From assembly GCA_016124375.1 (NCBI GenBank), contig WGNV01000001.1, positions 434,001 to 498,000 of the forward strand: a DNA stretch of 64,000 nt, given 5' to 3'. This DNA comes from Tepidisphaera sp. (GTDB taxonomy: Bacteria > Planctomycetota > Phycisphaerae > Phycisphaerales > UBA1924). Position numbers and translations under genes: made by a program. This document shows, one piece after another, positions 30,301 to 39,541 of this stretch. The number at the start of each line of letters is the position of its first letter. Position 1 is the first letter of the stretch. The notes below the pieces were generated by a model that saw only the letters and a list, made by a program, of their open reading frames with translations, was not told where the DNA came from and made no database searches.

Positions 30301-31182
30301 GTGAAGATCTACTTGAATGGCGAAATCGTGAGCCGCGGCGAGGCGCGGATTGACCCGTTCGATCGCGGGTTTGTGTTTGGCGACGGCGTGTACGAGGGTC
30401 TTCGCGCATTCGACGGACGCGTCGTCGGCCTCTCTGGGCATGTCGCCCGCCTGGCCTCCGGTCTCGCGGCCACCGGAATCCCGTGGGACGCCTCGCTGCT
30501 TGGCGGCGTGTGCGAGCGATTGCTCGAGGCCAACTCGCTGCGCGACGCGTTTATCTACATGCAATGCACGCGAGGGGCGCCGGGGCCGGGCGAGCCGGTG
30601 CGCAGCCGCGTGGCGGCGGGCCCCATCCGCCCGACAATCTTCGCGTATGCCACGCCCACTCCCGGACTGAACACGTATGCCGCAACCCCCACCAAGCGGG
30701 CGATCACGACGCCCGACACGCGTTGGCTGCGCGGGCTGATCAAGAGCATCTCGCTGATGGGCAGCGTGCTCGCGGCATACGAGGCGGAAGCCGCGGGCTG
30801 CGACGATGCCATCCTCATCCGCACCATGCCCGGGGGCGAAAAACTGGCGGCGGAAGGAACGAGCGCGAACCTGATCGCGGTGGTGCCCGCGCCCGATGGG
30901 ACGCAGATCGTCACCCCGCCGCTGGACGGAGCGCCGATCTTGGCGGGCGTGACCCGCGACATCCTGCTCGCGGCCGCGGCGCGTCGGGGTGTTGAGATCG
31001 CTGTGCGAAACCTGCCCGAACACGAACTGCTGGCGGCCCGCGAGATCATGCTCTGCGGCACGCTGACGATGGTGACGGCGATTACTCACTTGAACGGAAA
31101 GCCGGTGGGCGAAGGCGCGCCCGGGCCGGAGACGAATCGCCTGCTGCGGGTGCTGGTGGAGGCGATTGGGCAAGGGGCATGA
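30301..31182 (+). CDS. D-amino-acid aminotransferase-like class IV aminotransferase
   Basis: A 293-residue PLP enzyme. It starts at GTG (MKIYLNGEIVSRGEARI), then FDRGFVFGDGVYEGLR, the class IV entry motif. The PLP lysine lies in RGLIKSISLMGSVLAAYEAE, which resembles D-alanine aminotransferase (IKSLNLLGNVLAKQEA) more than BCAT. EGTSANLIAV and GVTRDILL form the cofactor-phosphate region. It likely makes D-amino acids for peptidoglycan, or serves as an aminodeoxychorismate lyase or BCAT homologue; sequence alone cannot decide. It stands 9 bases from the convergent zinc-ribbon operon. Confidence 0.88.
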   Translation: MKIYLNGEIVSRGEARIDPFDRGFVFGDGVYEGLRAFDGRVVGLSGHVARLASGLAATGIPWDASLLGGVCERLLEANSLRDAFIYMQCTRGAPGPGEPVRSRVAAGPIRPTIFAYATPTPGLNTYAATPTKRAITTPDTRWLRGLIKSISLMGSVLAAYEAEAAGCDDAILIRTMPGGEKLAAEGTSANLIAVVPAPDGTQIVTPPLDGAPILAGVTRDILLAAAARRGVEIAVRNLPEHELLAAREIMLCGTLTMVTAITHLNGKPVGEGAPGPETNRLLRVLVEAIGQGA

Positions 31183-31191
31183 ACCCATGCC

Positions 31192-31737
31192 CTAGCCCGC
31201 GTGGTCTGCGAGAGACTCGCGTGTCGAGGGCTCTTTCGGCTCAAACACTTTGCGGCCGGACTGATCCTTGGCCAGTTCGTCGAGCTCAGGATCGATCGTG
31301 ATGGTGAAGCCGCACTCGGGACACAGGACATCGCCCGCGTTGCTGACTGAGATACCGATGAGCGAGTAGCCGCAATCGTGGCAGGTGGCCTGCGCCCGAA
31401 GTACATTTTCCAGGCGGATCTGCAGAAATACATCGCGCATGTAAAACACAGCCAGCGTCGGCGGGATGAGAATGAAGAGCATGAGAGCCGCCACGAACAC
31501 ATCTTCTGGCAGGCCGATCGCTCTGAAACCGTCGTGAACTGCCGGGCCGAACTCGGCTGCCGTGAGAACAAGAAGAATCAGCGCGATGAACGCCACGAAT
31601 GCGCTGGTGAACCACGAGAGCACCCGGTGTGTCCAGTCTCGGTTGGCGGCCCGCACGAAGCGTTGGCAGCGTTCGTCGCTGTAGGCGTCGAGTTCGGGGA
31701 AGGCGCGGTAGATAGGCTTGCGGGTGAAAAGCCTCAT
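31192..31737 (-). CDS. Membrane zinc-ribbon protein, one-module member of a tandem family
   Basis: A 181-residue uncharacterised protein. It opens with MRLFTRKPIYRAFPELDAYS, has two hydrophobic helices (about 44-65 and 80-105), then a zinc ribbon CHDCGYSLIGIS...LCPECGF, and a tail containing DPELDELAKDQSGRKVF. The same order appears in the two upstream genes. Its ATG overlaps the preceding stop by 4 bases (ATGA), so translation is coupled. It is the last gene of the operon. The ribbon is probably cytosolic and metal-binding by its cysteines; no enzymatic motif was seen. Confidence 0.75.
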   Translation of the reverse strand: MRLFTRKPIYRAFPELDAYSDERCQRFVRAANRDWTHRVLSWFTSAFVAFIALILLVLTAAEFGPAVHDGFRAIGLPEDVFVAALMLFILIPPTLAVFYMRDVFLQIRLENVLRAQATCHDCGYSLIGISVSNAGDVLCPECGFTITIDPELDELAKDQSGRKVFEPKEPSTRESLADHAG

Positions 31738-32822
31738 GGTTGGGCTCCCGTGTCAGTGGGTGCCGCGGGAAGGGGTTGGGGCGGGGCAACGCTTTGTCGC
31801 CCGAGGTCATCGCGGGCGAGATCGCTGAGAGCGGGGTCGACTTCGTTGATCATGCCGCACTCGGGGCAGGTGATGGTGAGGTCGGGCGCGACGGACATGC
31901 CGACGAGCGAATAGTCGCAATCGCGACAGCGGCCTTGCCGGCGCAGAACGGTGAGGATTCGGCGCCGGATGAGGCGGTCTCGCACGCGCAGCACGATGAC
32001 GCCGGTGACGAACGTGCCGAAAACGATCCATGCTAGAAACGCGAACGGTTGTTCGTCAGCGTCGCGGGGGGACGGTGTGAAGAGAATAACGACGGGCATG
32101 GCGGTGATCGCGAACGCGGCGAAGCCGCCGAGCGACAGGACGACCATGAGCCCGAGGACGGGCAGCCGGAACCACAGAGGTCGCTTGGCGGAGTTGAGGA
32201 ACACGATGCAGTAGTGGTCGTCGTAAGAATCCAGTTCTGGGAAAGCGCGATAGATTGGGCGGCGGGTGATGAAGCGCATCGGCCGAGGCGGCTGATTGGC
32301 AGGCGAGATGGCCTTGACGTCGCGAGGAACGAAGCTCTGGCGGCCTTCTTCGTCGCGCACCAATTCGCAGAGGGCACGGTCGACCCGGGCTTTCATGCCA
32401 CACTCCGGGCAAACGACGGTGAGTTCGGGGCTGATTTCCAGGCCCAGAAGCGAGTAGTTGCACCTGACGCAGCGACCTTGGGTGCGCAGCAGGCGCCGGA
32501 CGCGGCGGCCGATGAGGACATCGCGAACCCAGAACGCGCAGGCGATCACGAGGACCAGGCCGATCATCCAGAACAGCGCGGTGAGTTCGAGGTCGAGACT
32601 CCTTCGGAAGAAGTCGTCGCTGACCTCTGTTGCGAGCTCGGCACCGAGGTAGAGGGTGAGGGGGATTACCCCCACCAGCATCAGGATCATGACGCCGGCG
32701 GTCGCGAGTTTGAAACCCATGGATTCCAGCGCTCGCGCGACGAAGCGCTGGCAGTCATCGTCGTCGTAGGAGTCGAGTTCAGGGAAGGCCCGGTAGATTT
32801 TGGACTTGGTGATCAGCCTCAC
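31734..32822 (-). CDS. Two-module fusion of the same membrane zinc-ribbon family
   Basis: A 362-residue protein made of two full copies of the module: residues 1-181 (MRLITKSKIYRAFPELDSYD..., ribbon CVRCNYSLLGLE...VCPECGM) and 182-362 (MRFITRRPIYRAFPELDSYD..., ribbon CRDCDYSLVGMS...TCPECGM). Each copy has a two-helix membrane region and a tail (DEEGRQSFVP, DDLGRQSVAP). The second copy still begins with an ATG-encoded methionine at 32279, as if two genes fused in frame. The gene starts at GTG and overlaps both neighbours by 4 bases. Confidence 0.75.
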   Translation of the reverse strand: MRLITKSKIYRAFPELDSYDDDDCQRFVARALESMGFKLATAGVMILMLVGVIPLTLYLGAELATEVSDDFFRRSLDLELTALFWMIGLVLVIACAFWVRDVLIGRRVRRLLRTQGRCVRCNYSLLGLEISPELTVVCPECGMKARVDRALCELVRDEEGRQSFVPRDVKAISPANQPPRPMRFITRRPIYRAFPELDSYDDHYCIVFLNSAKRPLWFRLPVLGLMVVLSLGGFAAFAITAMPVVILFTPSPRDADEQPFAFLAWIVFGTFVTGVIVLRVRDRLIRRRILTVLRRQGRCRDCDYSLVGMSVAPDLTITCPECGMINEVDPALSDLARDDLGRQSVAPPQPLPAAPTDTGAQP

Positions 32823-34792
32823 GGCGTGGGCTCCTCGTCCAGGATTGGGAACGAGAAATCGTGACCGCTTGGCGTGGCCGTAGGCAGGAGAGGGAGGTTG
32901 TCGGGCTGCACCAGACCATCATCGTTGCCGTCGGGCCCGACGCTGTAGAGGACATAGGGGGCGTGGTGAGCCGCGGCTTTGGGGCCGGCGCGTTCGTAGA
33001 TGAGAGGTTTGCCGGAGTATGGGTCGATCGGCAGCGCGGGGAGCATGCCGGCGTCGACCAGGGTTTGGAGCGTCGCGGGATAGTCGCCATGGTCGAGGTT
33101 GTACTTTTCGATGCAGAGGAAGGTGATGGCACCATCTTGCAGAAGTTGATCGTTTTCGATGGAATTGAAGGACCAAAAGACGGACGGCATCAACCCGGAC
33201 AGCACGAGGTTGCTGGCGCCCGTGACGGGAGGGGCGCCCGTGCTGAACGACTTGTCTGAGGCGAGCGACTTCTCGACAGCGCCGAAGGTTCGGTCAACCA
33301 ACGCGGCGTTCTCCCAATAGAAGCCCAGGCGTTGGGGCCAGACGATGCCGCGGGGCAAGAGACCCTGCACTGTGTCAGACCAGCGCTCCAGCCACACGTG
33401 CGAGGGGTCTTCAAACAGCCAGCAGACGTAGTCGTTCATCGCCATGTGCGTGGCTTTGACAGTCTCGATGGCGGGGGGCAAGCGAGGGGCGTTGCGCACC
33501 ACCGGGTAAATGACCTTGACCCAAGCCGGCCCGCCGGCGTGCGCCGCGTCGATGATCGAGCACCACACCATTGACGAGAGCGGGCTGGACACAAACGCGC
33601 CGTTCCAGGGTTGGAGCGCCAGCATGTGCACGGCTTGCAACGCGTCACCGGCCGCCGCGGCAAACTCGGCGGGGTCGCCCCGCAGGCGCGCGAGGTTCAT
33701 CCTGCCGATTTCAAGATTTGCCGCGTTGATGACATCGGACGGCACCGCGTAGCGAATGGCGTTCGTCGGATCTCCCCAGCCATCGCCGGGCGGGCGATGT
33801 TCGGGCGCGTGGAGCGCGGCCGAGATTTCGGCCCATTGGTGTTGCGCACTGATCGCGTCGAGGGTACGAATCAGTTGGTCGTCGGTGGAGGGCGCAATGC
33901 CCCAGGCCCACGTGATCGACTGAAGCTCTGAGACCCGAAACCCGCCAAGCCTCGAATAGCTGGCCGTGATGCTCACCACACTCCAGCCAGATCCGGACGC
34001 GCTCAGCCCGCTTGCCTCGTAGACCGACGGCATGACCTTTGCAACTTCCTTCCACGCATTCGCCGCGCCCGCCGGAGCCGCAGCCGAAGGGAATAGCGTG
34101 GCGTAGTTGGCGGCCTTGGGGCGGGCGTTGGAGGCGGCGGCGGCCTGGAGCAGCAGAACTACGCCGTAGGTCGCGGCGATGATGACGGGCGAAAGCACCA
34201 CGCCCAGGACGCTCCACAGGATGATCCGCTTGCGACGCCGGAGCACGCGGGGGTCGATGCGTCGGGCGGCGTGGCCGGCGGAGAACTGCGAGGGATTAAA
34301 ACTCGCGCGCCCTTGCTCATCCAGCACGAGTTCGCCGAGTGATTCGTCGACCTTGGTTTCGCTGGCACACTCCGGGCAGGTGACGAGGTTTCCCGGCCCG
34401 ATGGCCAGCCCGACGAGGATGTAGCCGCAGGTCTCGCAGGTGCCTCGCTCGCGCAGCACATGACCGACGCGGAACCACAGCAGCAGATCGCGCGCCCAGA
34501 ACATGAGCGTGCCGCAGACAAGCATCACGGCGAGCCAGACGCCGCCGATGAGCGGGAGGTCGGCGTCGGGGTTGCGGGGGGTGGCGAGGCCGACTTTCCT
34601 GGCAAGCGCGAGAGCACCGAAGAAGGCGATGGCGATGCCGATCGCGGCGATCGTGGTCATGCTCAGACACGTGAGCAGCTTGTGGAGCAGCGATTTGCCC
34701 GCCGCCCGCATGAACCGCACGCAATGCTCGTCGTCATACCCGTCGAGTTCGGGGAACGCGCGATAAATCTTGCGACGGGTCAGCAATCTCAC
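32819..34792 (-). CDS. Membrane zinc-ribbon module with a long C-terminal domain
   Basis: A 657-residue first gene of the operon. Residues 1-180 are the family module (MRLLTRRKIYRAFPELDGYD, two helices, CETCGYILVGLA...TCPECAS, DEQGRASFNP). A third helix follows (about 190-215), then a long region presumed exported. Its end, LCIEKYNLDHGDYPATLQTL...LPIDPYSGKPLIYER...YVLYSVGPDGNDDG, resembles the C-terminal segment of planctomycete pilin-like and hypothetical proteins. It starts at GTG, with GAGG about 7 nt upstream. The region between helix 3 and the tail has no recognised domain. Function is unknown. Confidence 0.75.
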   Translation of the reverse strand: MRLLTRRKIYRAFPELDGYDDEHCVRFMRAAGKSLLHKLLTCLSMTTIAAIGIAIAFFGALALARKVGLATPRNPDADLPLIGGVWLAVMLVCGTLMFWARDLLLWFRVGHVLRERGTCETCGYILVGLAIGPGNLVTCPECASETKVDESLGELVLDEQGRASFNPSQFSAGHAARRIDPRVLRRRKRIILWSVLGVVLSPVIIAATYGVVLLLQAAAASNARPKAANYATLFPSAAAPAGAANAWKEVAKVMPSVYEASGLSASGSGWSVVSITASYSRLGGFRVSELQSITWAWGIAPSTDDQLIRTLDAISAQHQWAEISAALHAPEHRPPGDGWGDPTNAIRYAVPSDVINAANLEIGRMNLARLRGDPAEFAAAAGDALQAVHMLALQPWNGAFVSSPLSSMVWCSIIDAAHAGGPAWVKVIYPVVRNAPRLPPAIETVKATHMAMNDYVCWLFEDPSHVWLERWSDTVQGLLPRGIVWPQRLGFYWENAALVDRTFGAVEKSLASDKSFSTGAPPVTGASNLVLSGLMPSVFWSFNSIENDQLLQDGAITFLCIEKYNLDHGDYPATLQTLVDAGMLPALPIDPYSGKPLIYERAGPKAAAHHAPYVLYSVGPDGNDDGLVQPDNLPLLPTATPSGHDFSFPILDEEPTP

Positions 34793-34899
34793 ATGGCACC
34801 TCGCTGGAGCATGGTACAGCAGGGTCGGCGCGAGGTTGCATCGCGTATTTCAGCAGCGGGGCGAGGGCGGGGCGGCGTTGTATTCGCCGCGGGCGGTGC

Positions 34900-37887
34900 C
34901 TAGCGGCGGTTGTCTTCTTCCTCGTCTTCGTCTTCCTCGAAGGCGTCATCAAACCGTTCGTCTTCGTCGGTGAGGCTGCCGGGCATGGTGCCGTCGGCGT
35001 CTTCGGGGGTGTCAAAGGGCGGGGCCTCGGTGCCGGCATTGCCCCCGCCGCCGGTGAAGAGTTTGCCCGGCTCGCCCGACGGGCTTTCGCCGCTGGGCAT
35101 CGCGCCCGCCGAGGCGCTGGCTTCTTCGATGCTCTTCAGGCCCTTGGCCTTGGCTTCTTCGGCCGCCAGGCGCTTCATCGTCGTCCAATCTTCCAGCGTG
35201 ATCAGCACGTCCCGCGCCACGCTGCCCTTGTGATCCGAGATGATGCCCGCGATGCCCATCAGATCGATCAGGCGGCTCGCCCGCGTGTAGCCGATCGCCA
35301 GGCGGCGTTGCAGCAGGCTCACGCTGCCCCGCTTGGTTTCCAGCACGATCTCGACGGCGCGGGGGAAGAGCGGGTCTTCCTGAGCCGCGGCCAGCGAGGC
35401 GGAGCTGTTGTTCTTGCTCTGGAGGAGGCGCTCTTCATCGGTGAGGCTGCCCAGGCCGGTGGCGGCGCCGTCGGCGCCGGCGCTGCGGATCTGCAGCAGG
35501 CTGCGCTCGAAACTCGGGCCCGCGACGTCGCGCATGAATCGCACAACGCGCCGGATCTCGATATCGTCCACCAGCGTGCCCTGTGCGCGGCTCAGTTTGC
35601 TGGAGCGGGGCGACAGAATCAGCATGTCGCCATGGCCCAGCAGCAGTTCGCCGCCCTTCTGATCGAGCACGATGCGGCTGTCCATGCCGCTGGCGACCTT
35701 GAACGCGATGCGGCAGGGCATGTTGCTCTTAATCAGACCAGTCACAACGTTGGCCTGCGGGCGCTGCGTCGCAAGGATCAGGTGAATGCCCACAGCGCGG
35801 GCCTTCTGTGCGATACGGATGATGAACCCTTCGACCTCCTTGTTGGTCATCATCAGGTCGGCCAACTCGTCAATGATGAAGACCATGTAGGGCAGTTTGC
35901 GCGGGATCCGGGCTTCTTCCTCCGGCGTCTTGGGGTTCATCCGCTCCTTGAGCTCGTCCCAGGAGAGGTCGTTGTAACTCGCGATATCGCGGCAGCCGGC
36001 TTCGGCGAGGAGTTCGTAGCGTTCGTCCATCTTGGTGGTGGCCCACTCGAGGATGGCCGCGGCTTTGCTCATCTCGGTAACGACCGGGCACATGAGATGC
36101 GGAATGTCCTTGAACTGGCTCATCTCGACCATCTTGGGGTCGACCAGCACCAGCTTCAGTTCGCTGGGTTTCTTGGTGTACAGGAACCCCATGATGATGG
36201 TGTTCATGCACACGCTCTTGCCGCTGCCGGTGGTGCCGGCGATCAGCATGTGGGGCATCTTGGTCAGGTCTTCGATCAGCGGCTCGCCGCTGGCGTCCTT
36301 GCCCAGGAACATGGGCAGCTTCATGGACGCAAACCGATCGGTCTTGGCCATCAGTTCCTTCATGCGGACCTTTTCCTTGGTCGCGTTGGGAACTTCGACG
36401 CCCACCGTGTCGCGCCCGGCCTGGTTGGGCACGATGCGGATGTTGATGGACTTCAACGCCCGAGCAATGTCGCTCGACACCGCCGAGAGCGCCGAGACCT
36501 TGGTGCCCGGGGCGAGGCGCACATCAAACAGCGTGATCACCGGGCCCGACTCGATGCCGACGACTTCGCCATCGATGCGGTACTGCTTGAGTGCCGACTC
36601 CAGCGCCGTCGCCTGGTCGCGCACGTATTCCTCGAGCTTGGCGTTGAAGTTCTCTTCGGGGTTTTCCAGCAAATCAAGCCCGGGAAACTGGTAGGGCTTG
36701 GGCGGAGCCGCTTCTGGGGTCGTCGCCACCGTGGTCGTCGCCTCGGCGTCGGCGCTGCGAAGGAGCGCCAGGTCTTCGGCGCTGGCCACGGCTTTGTTCC
36801 GCTGGCCAAACACCACCGGCAGCTTGGCGATCTTCTCGCGCAGCGCGTCCTCGGTGTACACCTGCGGGGCGCCCGGGCCCTCATCCTCTTCGTCGGGTTC
36901 GTCGCTCGCGGCGATCGCGTCGGACTTGTCGGCGTTGTCATCCTCGGCGGCATCGATTTCAGCGCTGGTCGCCCCCGCTTCCAGTTCGTCCTCCAGCTCG
37001 GGCTCGATCTCCGCCTCGTCGATCGCCGCCTTCTTGCCACCCCGACCACCCTTGGCCGGCTTGGTCTCGATGATGTTGGTCCCGGCCAGTTCCTGGTCGG
37101 GGTCGGCGATGTCCAGCGCCGGCTGTGCCTTCTTCCCGCGCCGTCCCGAGGTCTTTCGCCCGGGCGTGTCATCGTCGATGTCATTCAGGCGCGGCGACCG
37201 GCGTTTCGGTCCGAACAGTCGCCCCCAGAGTCCACCGATCGCCCCGCCGCCGGCCTTGGCCGCGCCCGCGCCCACGGTCAGCGCCGCTTCGCCCGCCACC
37301 ACGCCCGCCACCTTGGCCGCGGGCAGCCCGCGCTCGCGTGCGAACACCCACCCCCAACCCATGAGGGCGAGCACCCACTCATCCATCGCCACCAGTGCGC
37401 CGATGAGCAGCGCGCCGAAGAGCACCAGCGTGGCGCCCAGGCCGCCGAACCTCTGCTGCAGTTGATCCGCCCCGACGACGCCCACCAGGCCCCCAGGAAG
37501 ATCGGGCAAGGGCCCGGTGCCAACAAGCAGATGTGCCTGGATTCCCGCCACCGCGCATGACAGCAGCACCAGCCCGATCAGACGCGTCATGCCGTCGCGC
37601 ACCGTCGCGCCGGCCGCCGACCACAAAATGCCCAGCCCAAACAAACTGACCAGCGGCCAGGCTCCAAGCCCCAGCAGCTTGAACAGTGAATACGCCACGG
37701 TCGCCCCCAGCGGGCCACACCAGTTGGCCACCGGCTGGTTGGGGGGCCACACCAGATGCCCGGGCGGATCGGCGCGATGAAAGCCGATCAGGCTGGCGAG
37801 CACAAAGGCCCACCCCGCCAGAACCACGATGTACCCGGCCCATACCGCTACCGACGAGCCGCCACGGCGCCGTTTTGAGTCTGCCAT
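34900..37887 (-). CDS. ftsK: DNA translocase FtsK
   Basis: Couples chromosome segregation to division, pumping DNA at the septum. The 995-residue protein has four to five N-terminal membrane helices (about 15-175), an acidic/Ala-rich linker (about 230-400, EEDEGPGAP-like stretches), the motor with Walker A GTTGSGKSVCMNTII and Walker B VFIIDELADLMM, and a C-terminal gamma winged helix (about 860-930, RAVEIVLETKRGSVSLLQRR ... GIAGIISDHKGS) that recognises KOPS-like sites. A Gly/Ser-rich acidic tail follows. It is a single-copy cell-division gene, divergent from a dockerin gene. Confidence 0.96.
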   Translation of the reverse strand: MADSKRRRGGSSVAVWAGYIVVLAGWAFVLASLIGFHRADPPGHLVWPPNQPVANWCGPLGATVAYSLFKLLGLGAWPLVSLFGLGILWSAAGATVRDGMTRLIGLVLLSCAVAGIQAHLLVGTGPLPDLPGGLVGVVGADQLQQRFGGLGATLVLFGALLIGALVAMDEWVLALMGWGWVFARERGLPAAKVAGVVAGEAALTVGAGAAKAGGGAIGGLWGRLFGPKRRSPRLNDIDDDTPGRKTSGRRGKKAQPALDIADPDQELAGTNIIETKPAKGGRGGKKAAIDEAEIEPELEDELEAGATSAEIDAAEDDNADKSDAIAASDEPDEEDEGPGAPQVYTEDALREKIAKLPVVFGQRNKAVASAEDLALLRSADAEATTTVATTPEAAPPKPYQFPGLDLLENPEENFNAKLEEYVRDQATALESALKQYRIDGEVVGIESGPVITLFDVRLAPGTKVSALSAVSSDIARALKSINIRIVPNQAGRDTVGVEVPNATKEKVRMKELMAKTDRFASMKLPMFLGKDASGEPLIEDLTKMPHMLIAGTTGSGKSVCMNTIIMGFLYTKKPSELKLVLVDPKMVEMSQFKDIPHLMCPVVTEMSKAAAILEWATTKMDERYELLAEAGCRDIASYNDLSWDELKERMNPKTPEEEARIPRKLPYMVFIIDELADLMMTNKEVEGFIIRIAQKARAVGIHLILATQRPQANVVTGLIKSNMPCRIAFKVASGMDSRIVLDQKGGELLLGHGDMLILSPRSSKLSRAQGTLVDDIEIRRVVRFMRDVAGPSFERSLLQIRSAGADGAATGLGSLTDEERLLQSKNNSSASLAAAQEDPLFPRAVEIVLETKRGSVSLLQRRLAIGYTRASRLIDLMGIAGIISDHKGSVARDVLITLEDWTTMKRLAAEEAKAKGLKSIEEASASAGAMPSGESPSGEPGKLFTGGGGNAGTEAPPFDTPEDADGTMPGSLTDEDERFDDAFEEDEDEEEDNRR

Positions 37888-37989
37888 ACTTCCGGGATTA
37901 TCGGCCGGGTGCCGCTCGGGCAGTCAGTCTTTGCGCCTGGCCCGAACAGGCTCCGTTCGTGCCCCAGCCCCGTTCGCTGGATATTCGCC

Positions 37990-38005
37990 AATGCCATGCG
38001 GCATT
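37990..38005. promoter_or_regulatory. 16-nt dyad AATGCC-ATGC-GGCATT
   Basis: Perfect 6-bp arms with a 4-base centre in the ftsK/dockerin divergent spacer. A candidate operator or small hairpin; function not shown. Confidence 0.25.
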
Positions 38006-38085
38006 CAAGCGCAACTTTCTCTAGGTGATTTCGTCGGCTCCCTCTACGCTGCTCCTTCCGTTCGCATCCCTGGAGGAGAAGAGAC

Positions 38086-39222
38086 ATGTCGATTCGTGTT
38101 GCCGCCGTCGTTGTCGCCAGCTCCGCGCTCGTCGCGGCTGCCCGCGCCCAGTGCACCTATTCCACCTCGCTCCTTTCGTGGCGCGACAGCGTGGGCCTGC
38201 CCTCCCAGGGCGATCAGCAGCAGCCAGGCGTGGCGTGGACCTTCCATCGCAGCGATCAGAACCGCGCCCTGCTCACGGGCGTGGTCTCCGGCGCAACCGG
38301 CGCCTGGGGTGCCGCCGACCAGGGCTTCTTCGTCCCCCTCGCAGGTCCGCGAGTCTCACCGAATCCCGCCAGAAACGAGATTCCCTTTTATCGCCGCACC
38401 CCGTCCTTCGAGGGCATCTTCTTCCACCCCGGCTACTCACCCATCGACATGCTTGGCATCTTCCAACCCACCGGCGGCGGCATTCTCACCGGCTGCACCC
38501 TCCAGGCCGAAGACCTCGGCACCGCCAGCCCCAACGTCGTCGTCTCGGTCGATCTTGAATCACCCAGCGGCACCACGCACCTGATCCCCGCCACGTCCGT
38601 CGCATCCCTCGCCCCCGCGATCACGCTCTCGACGCCCACCGGCATGAGCTACGCCTTCTCCCAGGACAGCCGCATCGTCGTGCGCTCCAACAACGGGGGC
38701 GACCCGAGCGAAGACTGGCTCAACCTCAACGTCACGCTGAACTTCCAGCAGTCGCAGGCCGTGATCCTGCGCCAGCCGCGGGATTACATCGCCTGTCCCG
38801 GCACAGCCGCGGCTTTCGATGTCGTCGACGCCGGCGCCACGCAGTACCACTGGTACCGCGCCCCCTTCATTCCGCTCTCTGATGGCCCAACCCCCACCGG
38901 CTCCACCATCGTGGGAGCCGCCACCCGGCAGTTGCAGATCCTGGGCGCCCAGCAGCCCGACGCAGGCCAGTACTTCTGCGTCGTCACCAACGCCTGCCAG
39001 GGGCCGACCTCCACCAGCGCCACGCTGACGGTGCTCGCCTGCTGCCCCGACCTCAACCAGGACGGCGTCGTCGATCAGGGTGATATTGATTACCTCATTA
39101 ACATCGTCGCCGGCGGCAACAACCCCACCGGCGTCGACCCCGACTTCAATCGCGACGGCGTGGCGGACCAGGGGGACATTGATTCGCTGATCAACGTCGT
39201 TGCCGGGGGCGATTGCCTGTAA
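38086..39222 (+). CDS. Exported Ig-like protein with dockerin
   Basis: A 378-residue secreted protein. The signal peptide (MSIRVAAVVVASSALVAAARA) is preceded by GGAGGAGAAG. The middle (residues 25-220) is an unrecognised beta-rich region with FEGIFFHPGYSPIDMLGIFQ. Residues 223-317 look like an immunoglobulin-type domain (ILRQPRDYIACPGTAAAFDV ... AGQYFCVVTNAC). Two dockerin repeats (NQDGVVDQGDIDYLINIV, NRDGVADQGDIDSLINVV) end in GGDCL, with Cys-Cys just before the first. It probably binds or is displayed on the envelope. Its partner is not visible. Confidence 0.82.
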   Translation: MSIRVAAVVVASSALVAAARAQCTYSTSLLSWRDSVGLPSQGDQQQPGVAWTFHRSDQNRALLTGVVSGATGAWGAADQGFFVPLAGPRVSPNPARNEIPFYRRTPSFEGIFFHPGYSPIDMLGIFQPTGGGILTGCTLQAEDLGTASPNVVVSVDLESPSGTTHLIPATSVASLAPAITLSTPTGMSYAFSQDSRIVVRSNNGGDPSEDWLNLNVTLNFQQSQAVILRQPRDYIACPGTAAAFDVVDAGATQYHWYRAPFIPLSDGPTPTGSTIVGAATRQLQILGAQQPDAGQYFCVVTNACQGPTSTSATLTVLACCPDLNQDGVVDQGDIDYLINIVAGGNNPTGVDPDFNRDGVADQGDIDSLINVVAGGDCL

Positions 39223-39541
39223 AACCCGCAGGAATCCAGCGTTGCCGGGCGAAACGTCTCCCGATCGCGTTCCTTCGATGCTGGCTGCGGCCGTATCGAG
39301 ATCTTCACACGCTTTGCCCGCGTTGGCTGGAACTCCCACTCCTCCCGCGGCGAACCTTCAAGCGCCCGTTCATCGGCGCGTGCCGCACTCTGGCGGCACG
39401 CACATTGTGTTGGCAGCGTGGGGTACGCTTGTTAGACTCGACGCGTCCGTCATTGTGCGACTGTCGATGTGATTGACCAGCATCAACGCAGCCGCGCCTC
39501 CGCTTCGCCCGCCGTTACGCCCCCATCGAAAAGGCGCCGTC
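39223..39541. other. 319-nt spacer between two dockerin genes
   Basis: No gene or strong terminator was recognised. The promoter noted at 39410-39438 is the only distinct signal. Confidence 0.5.
39410..39438 (+). promoter_or_regulatory. Predicted sigma-70-type promoter for the propeller/dockerin gene
   Basis: TTGGCA (39410-39415, 5 of 6 to TTGACA) and TAGACT (39433-39438, 4 of 6 to TATAAT) are separated by exactly 17 nt, about 100 nt before the ATG at 39542. It is a single motif hit, so false positives are possible. Confidence 0.4.

Noticed and set aside
35230-37560. 776-residue ORF antisense to ftsK
   Set aside because: Shadow of FtsK, low-complexity composition.
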